Origin: an uncultured Clostridia bacterium
GTDB taxonomy: Bacteria > Bacillota_A > Clostridia > TANB77 > CAG-508
Assembly: GCA_949747745.1 (NCBI GenBank)
Contig: CATKFT010000147.1
Coordinates: 1 to 9,744 of the forward strand
Length of the DNA: 9,744 nucleotides
Reading direction: 5' to 3'
In this document: positions 7,301-9,744 of the stretch, in pieces
Numbering within the stretch: position 1 is the stretch's first letter
How the letters are laid out: each line of letters opens with the position of its first letter
Notes under the pieces: generated by a model
Told to the model about the DNA's origin: nothing
What the model saw: the letters and a program-made list of their open reading frames with translations, nothing else
Database searches by the model: none
Made by a program: the position numbers and the translations under genes

Positions 7301-7890
7301 ATGTCGATTTCAAAAGTCAAAAGTAATAAATACGAAACTGTCTATCAGGTGGTTATTAGATATAAGAATCATCTAGGAATGAGTGAATGTTATATAAAAA
7401 GTGGTTTCATAAAAATGAAGAAAGCCAGAAAGTATGAAAAGGATTTTATTGATAACATTGAATTGGATAGATTAGGGGCTAATGATTGTTTAAAAAACTT
7501 TAATGATGTATTTAGGATTTTGAGGAAAAAAATAAGTATGCTAGTGTAACAATGAATTACTATAATGCAACATATTGGATGTACATAGTTAAAAGTATAA
7601 GAGAGTTAAAGATTGATACATTAAAGTATATTGATCTACAGCACTATTTCAATGAAATCAGTAAAAAGCAAAATATATCAACGTTAAATAATGTTAAAAA
7701 AACTTGTTGCTACATTTAGTGTGCCTTGAGAGTAGGGTACATAAAAGAGAATCCAATTTCGCTTATTCAATTACCAAAAGATGATAGAAAAAGAGTAAAT
7801 GTTAAAACAATTGAAGATAATGCTCTTCCAAAAATCATTAATAATATTCAAAAAGTAAAAAGAACTAATACTTATTCTACTAAGGAATGA
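7301..7890 (+). pseudogene. int: Tyrosine integrase, truncated and frameshifted; catalytic domain missing
   Basis: GGAGGTGA (7287-7294) and ATG 7301 begin an 82-codon frame whose start, about residues 1-55, resembles the AP2-like arm-binding domain (VSK-like start, YQVVIRYKNHLGMSE, KKARKYEKDF). A one-base shift, probably in the A7 run at 7526-7532, moves the homology to the next frame, which gives the SAM-like core-binding domain (YYNATYWMYI, LKYIDLQHYFNEISKKQN, YIKENPISLIQLPK). That part is interrupted by TAG at 7717-7719 and ends with TGA at 7888-7890. The last residues match the beginning of the catalytic-domain region of the first integrase in the window, so everything with catalytic residues is gone. 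The break coincides with a repeat also present at 810-831. It lies directly after the excisionase remnant. It cannot be active. Confidence 0.8.
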
Positions 7891-7895
7891 TAAAA
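7874..7895 (+). repeat. 22-bp near-perfect direct repeat, right copy
   Basis: This is the partner of the copy at 810-831, with one mismatch. It overlaps the last codons of the truncated second integrase, whose frame stops at the TGA at 7888-7890 inside the repeat. Similarity does not extend far beyond the 22 bases on either side. Confidence 0.5.
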
Positions 7896-7962
7896 TTTAT
7901 TACGAGTTTATATAATGTATTTATAGTAGATATACAACCTCATATAAATTTCATGAGTTTTC

Positions 7963-7984
7963 CGTGAAAATATCGTGAAATATA
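7963..7984 (+). repeat. Tandem 11-bp repeats, candidate integrase arm-type site
   Basis: CGTGAAAATAT (7963-7973) is followed at once by CGTGAAATATA (7974-7984). Integrases with an AP2-like N-terminal domain, such as that of Tn916, bind paired 11-bp direct repeats (DR2) inside the element ends. The position, after the decayed integrase and before an att-like repeat at 8016, fits that layout. The function is inferred. Confidence 0.45.
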
Positions 7985-8015
7985 AAAATAAGTATATGAT
8001 GGACAAAAAAGTATC

Positions 8016-8039
8016 GATAAAATCAAGATAATTTAAATT
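8016..8039 (+). repeat. att-like direct repeat, copy 2
   Basis: This 24-bp stretch matches 824-847 with three mismatches, sharing the exact core gataaaatcaag. It lies 31 bases beyond the tandem 11-bp repeats and after the xis-int remnants, where the right attachment site of an island would be expected. Confidence 0.4.
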
Positions 8040-8089
8040 TGCATTTGTTTAATTACTCGCACCTCAGATGAAACAACGTAATAAATAGT

Positions 8090-8117
8090 GATAAAATCAA
8101 TATAATTTTGATTTTAT
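8090..8117. repeat. Third core copy inside a perfect inverted repeat
   Basis: ATAAAATCAA (8091-8100) and TTGATTTTAT (8108-8117) are perfect inverted arms with a seven-base spacer. The left arm repeats the att-like core seen at 824 and 8016. It could be the crossover region of another attachment site, a recombinase or regulator binding site, or chance in AT-rich DNA. There is no T-run to make it a terminator. Confidence 0.35.
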
Positions 8118-8137
8118 GTACCAAATAGTTAATAATT

Positions 8138-8209
8138 AAAGGCATAGCCTCGGCGGTGTATATGACGAGCTTTTTGATACGTCATCATACCTAGGGATAT
8201 GCCTTTTTT
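8138..8209 (+). ncRNA. Strongly folded RNA element with terminator stem
   Basis: AAAGGCATA (8138-8146) pairs with TATGCCTTT (8198-8206) and the T-run continues to 8209, forming a terminator-like outer stem. Inside it CCT (8148-8150) faces AGG (8193-8195), and GGTGT with ATGACG (8162-8167) faces CGTCAT (8180-8185) with ATACC, capped by a loop containing TTTTT. This is far more GC-rich and structured than its surroundings. It is too long and branched for a minimal terminator and has no tRNA features. It might be a small regulatory RNA, an antitoxin-like RNA, or the terminator of a lost gene; the outer stem would also work poorly on the minus strand. No RNA family is assigned, and no toxin peptide is visible beside it. 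Confidence 0.45.
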
Positions 8210-8241
8210 ACGTTCTATCTTAAATCATTTGTTTTACTCTG

Positions 8242-8263
8242 TGGACGACAAATGGACGACAGA
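8242..8263 (+). repeat. Tandem 11-bp repeats beside the third integrase remnant
   Basis: TGGACGACAAA (8242-8252) is followed directly by TGGACGACAGA (8253-8263). It begins immediately beyond the stop codon of the minus-strand integrase fragment, the same relation to an integrase 3' end as the 7963-7984 pair. An arm-type integrase binding site is likely by analogy with the Tn916 DR2 sites. Confidence 0.45.
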
Positions 8264-8264
8264 A

Positions 8265-8384
8265 CTATAACTTTTCTATGTATTCAATAAGTAGCGTTCG
8301 ATGTTGCTCATAAATATGTGTATATGTTTCTCTTAAAGTTTTTATAGTATGACCAAGTCTATGAGCTATAAGTGAATGTACCAG
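8265..8384 (-). pseudogene. int: Tyrosine integrase, C-terminal fragment
   Basis: About 40 codons on the minus strand read LVHSLIAHRLGHTIKTLRET followed by YTHIYEQHRTLLIEYIEKL, ending at TAG (8267-8265). HRLGH is the second catalytic histidine region and Y in ETYTHIY is the nucleophile, so this is the extreme C-terminus of a tyrosine recombinase. Its sequence differs from that of the first integrase in the window. The frame is closed just upstream by a stop at 8387-8385, and from there the DNA belongs to an unrelated secreted-protein remnant, so the rest of the integrase has been deleted. The fragment points leftwards, opposite to the other two integrases, and indicates a separate element that once occupied this locus. 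Confidence 0.75.
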
Positions 8385-8569
8385 TTACTGTGACAGAATC
8401 TGAAATGGTAAAGCCATTGACAAAGTAACCTTGTTTTTTGCAGTTTTAGTAGATGTTGTATGCGTAGATGTTTGATAACTTCTTTGTAATAGAATTCTTC
8501 AGCTTGAACATGGGAAATATCGCAAAATACAAATGTAAAACGTAATGATAGTAATAATAATTTTTTCAT
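8366..8569 (-). pseudogene. Small secreted protein, decayed
   Basis: GGAGG nine bases before ATG (8569) on the minus strand gives a proper start, MKKLLLLSLRFTFVFCDIS, a signal-peptide-like segment ending near HVQAEEF. The same frame then runs into a low-quality sequence. Better coding signal moves to other frames: TSTHTTSTKTAKNKVTLSMA, then FTISDSVTVTGTFTYSS, a beta-strand pattern typical of small secreted proteins. At least two frameshifts are therefore likely, and the 67-codon frame is not a real full protein. It follows the HAAS-like membrane protein by one base, so it was the last gene of that operon. The 3' end runs into the integrase fragment, so the true end may be lost. No specific family is recognised. 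Confidence 0.5.
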
Positions 8570-8570
8570 T

Positions 8571-8942
8571 CTAATCAACCTCCTCTACCACTTCATAATA
8601 ATTATCTAGTACAGCAGTTTGAAAATCGTTATTTGCTTGATTATATATATGAATAATCCATAGTGAGATACATAAGGCAAAGGTACTAAGAGTGATGCAT
8701 GTGTATCTAATGATCTTTTTCATTTGTATAGCTTAAATTAAGAGTTAACTATCAATAGTATCATAATAAGCTTTAACAATATCGATAGGTGTTCCAAAAA
8801 ATGTTTCTAATTCTTTATATGAGTTTGATTCACATTTTTAAATTTGTTTTTTTAATTTGCTGAGATAAATTTTTTATTTTTCTTTGTGCATTGGAAATAG
8901 ATTGTACACATCTTTGTAAAATTATTTGCTAGTATTGTTCAT
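8571..8942 (-). pseudogene. HAAS/DUF6120-like membrane protein with five in-frame TAA codons
   Basis: From ATG 8942 one minus-strand frame runs 124 codons to TAG (8573-8571) with no frameshift, but contains TAA at 8922-8924, 8874-8876, 8838-8840, 8745-8747 and 8733-8735. The peptide reads as a HAAS-type helical domain (FYKDVYNLFPMHKEK, YLSKLKKQI, ESNSYKELETFFGTPIDIVK, AYYDTIDS), then a single transmembrane helix (IIRYTCITLSTFALCISLWI) and an acidic tail (YYEVVEEVD). Such proteins follow PadR-type regulators and are thought to modulate envelope functions. The start overlaps the end of the PadR gene by 14 bases, showing an ancestral operon. The last 50 codons, from ATG 8723, are open and could in principle be made alone, but no good ribosome site precedes them. 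It is non-functional unless the stops are bypassed. Confidence 0.6.
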
Positions 8943-9255
8943 TATTATTCTTCTTGTGAATGAGATGAGTTAAAGTATTAATTATATTATCAAAATATTG
9001 AATTAATAAATTAAGATACTTATATCTTTTTTATATGATAGTAAATTCTTAGGTTAGTTTTAATGTATATTTCATAACTAGAAATATAATTATTTTCTAA
9101 TAGCTAATAAAGTACAGGATATAATATACCCATTTTAGGAATAATGAGTTCTTGAGTTTTTTGACTAATTGTTCATAACCATAACAATCTTTTTCTTTTA
9201 ATATGGATAAGATAAGTAAATCTAAAGTAAATAATAAATTTGATTTTTTACTCAT
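8929..9255 (-). pseudogene. PadR-family transcriptional regulator, decayed
   Basis: ATG 9255 with a GGTGA-type ribosome site begins MSKKSNLLFTLDLLILSILK followed by EKDCYGYEQLVKK, the characteristic start of a PadR winged-helix protein. A frameshift follows; the next frame gives TQELIIPKMGILYPVLY, an in-frame TAG, then LLENNYISSYEIYIKTN and YYHIKK (the wing region). A second shift leads to YLNLLIQYFDNIINTL and the TAG at 8931-8929. The total span, about 108 codons, is the usual PadR length. An intact copy would bind its own promoter region and regulate the HAAS-like gene and secreted gene that follow on the same strand. With two frameshifts and one nonsense codon it is inactive. Confidence 0.72.
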
Positions 9256-9298
9256 GATATCACCACTTTCATAATAGTGTTTTATAATAAAAAATATA

Positions 9299-9314
9299 AT
9301 ATATCAATATATCG
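9299..9314. promoter_or_regulatory. ATATATC tandem motif between divergent genes, possible PadR operator
   Basis: ATATATC (9299-9305) is repeated eight bases on as ATATATCG (9307-9314), within the 200-bp gap between the PadR remnant and the plus-strand frame at 9457. PadR regulators usually bind AT-rich repeats near their own start, which makes this a candidate. Composition alone could produce it. Confidence 0.2.
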
Positions 9315-9334
9315 AAAAATATAGTAAAACTATA

Positions 9335-9363
9335 TTGTTTTATAATGTGGTATGTGATAAAAT
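9335..9363 (+). promoter_or_regulatory. Candidate promoter for the right-edge gene
   Basis: TTGTTT (9335-9340) and TAAAAT (9358-9363) are spaced by 17 bases, with TG two bases before the -10 hexamer. It precedes the cre-like site and the ribosome-site-preceded frame at 9457. The match is fair, not excellent. Confidence 0.4.
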
Positions 9364-9374
9364 ACAATTGAAAA

Positions 9375-9388
9375 AGAAAACGCTTACA
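9375..9388. promoter_or_regulatory. cre site (CcpA-binding), near consensus
   Basis: AGAAAACGCTTACA matches the catabolite-responsive element consensus TGWNANCGNTNWCA at all but the first base. It starts 11 bases after the candidate -10 box, overlapping or just past the expected start of transcription, where bound CcpA normally represses. This implies the right-edge gene was once under carbon catabolite control and that the host has CcpA. Confidence 0.6.
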
Positions 9389-9456
9389 CATTTGCTTTGA
9401 TAAATACAAATTAATTGTTTGTTATAAAAATTATGTGAAAGGAGGATTTTTAAATT

Positions 9457-9743
9457 TTGTTTTTTGATATTTTTATTTGTATTTTAGGGACAGTTGTATT
9501 TAGCAGTATCGGTTGGTTCAAAATTAACCCCTACTAGTCCATATTAATTTTTATCAATATGGAGCTTCAGATTGCTTATCATATATCAGAGAAGAAAAAT
9601 TCTATTATAGTGTTTATAGTGGGATTTCTAAAAATTGATATGAGCAAACAACTGTAAAAGGCAGTTCTGCAAAAGTGACTTATAATTATTTTCATAGTAA
9701 GTGCCCTGATTATACAGGTAATTTAGTGTGCAAGAAATATTAA
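9457..9743 (+). pseudogene. Broken small secreted or membrane protein gene at the right edge
   Basis: A strong ribosome site, AAAGGAGG (ending at 9445), precedes TTG 9457, which starts a 26-residue hydrophobic peptide (FFDIFICILGTVVFSSIGWF) ending at TAG 9535-9537. Further coding signal lies in another frame from about 9561: YGASDCLSYIREEKFYYSVY, then an in-frame TGA, then YEQTTVKGSSAKVTYNYF and a tail CPDYTGNLVCKKY to the TAA at 9741-9743. Joined, these would give a signal or membrane segment followed by a small cysteine-containing extracellular domain of roughly 90 residues. A CCATATT/AATATGG hairpin (9539-9562) sits at the junction. No family is recognised. Alternatively the 26-residue hydrophobic peptide is a genuine small protein and the rest is debris. 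Confidence 0.4.
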
Positions 9744-9744
9744 A

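Noticed and set aside
8090..8117. Terminator formed by the perfect inverted repeat
   Set aside because: The arms are almost all A and T, the T-run is lacking and no gene ends just upstream.
8138..8206. Possible tRNA, because of the 7-9 bp end-pairing and length near 70
   Set aside because: There is no T-loop GGTTC-like sequence, no anticodon arm in the right place, and the outer stem leads into a T-run.
8366..8578. A complete 70-residue minus-strand protein starting at TTG 8578
   Set aside because: The ATG at 8569 fits the ribosome site better, and coding signal leaves this frame after about 30 codons, so it is recorded as a pseudogene.
1..9744. CRISPR array, rRNA or insertion sequence with terminal inverted repeats
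   Set aside because: No regularly spaced repeats, no rRNA-like GC-rich tracts and no transposase reading frame or matching inverted ends were found.

Overview
The window is very AT-rich DNA with strong Shine-Dalgarno sites, short intergenic gaps and stops read by the standard code. This fits a low-GC Bacillota, perhaps a gut Erysipelotrichia or Clostridia relative; no gene here fixes the species. In outline it is one intact restriction-modification operon inside a graveyard of integrase, excisionase and regulator remnants.

Left end (1-1756): the catalytic domain of a tyrosine recombinase runs in from the left edge and ends at 709. About 1 kb without any intact gene follows. It holds eroded coding fragments I could not identify, an att-like repeat near 824, and a clear promoter (1623-1651) with a palindrome just downstream.

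Centre (1757-6784): four tightly spaced, intact plus-strand genes end at a Rho-independent terminator. They encode (1) a 617-residue fusion of two D12-class N6-adenine methyltransferases, (2) a 284-residue protein of no recognised family, (3) an McrB-like AAA+ NTPase that begins directly at its Walker A motif, and (4) an McrC-like nuclease of the LlaJI family. The set resembles the LlaI system of Lactococcus (a fused methylase plus three restriction genes) and the three-gene BsuMI nuclease of Bacillus subtilis. The methylase would protect host sites. The other three would form an NTP-driven restriction complex, in which the unknown protein may supply the DNA-recognition part missing from the McrB-like subunit.

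Right of the operon (6785-8140): a possible 43-residue ORF, a frameshifted excisionase, the N-terminal half of a second integrase (one frameshift, one stop, catalytic domain lost), a pair of 11-bp tandem repeats resembling integrase arm sites, and further copies of the att-like repeat. The picture is a genomic island, possibly one of several elements stacked at one attachment site.

Right end (8138-9744): a strongly folded RNA element with a terminator stem, another 11-bp tandem repeat pair, and the last 40 codons of a third integrase on the minus strand. Next comes a decayed minus-strand operon: a PadR-type regulator, a HAAS/DUF6120-like membrane protein with five in-frame TAA codons, and a small secreted protein. 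A divergent promoter region with a near-consensus CcpA (cre) site leads into a broken plus-strand reading frame at the right edge. This part looks like old host or element sequence under no selection, in contrast to the intact operon.
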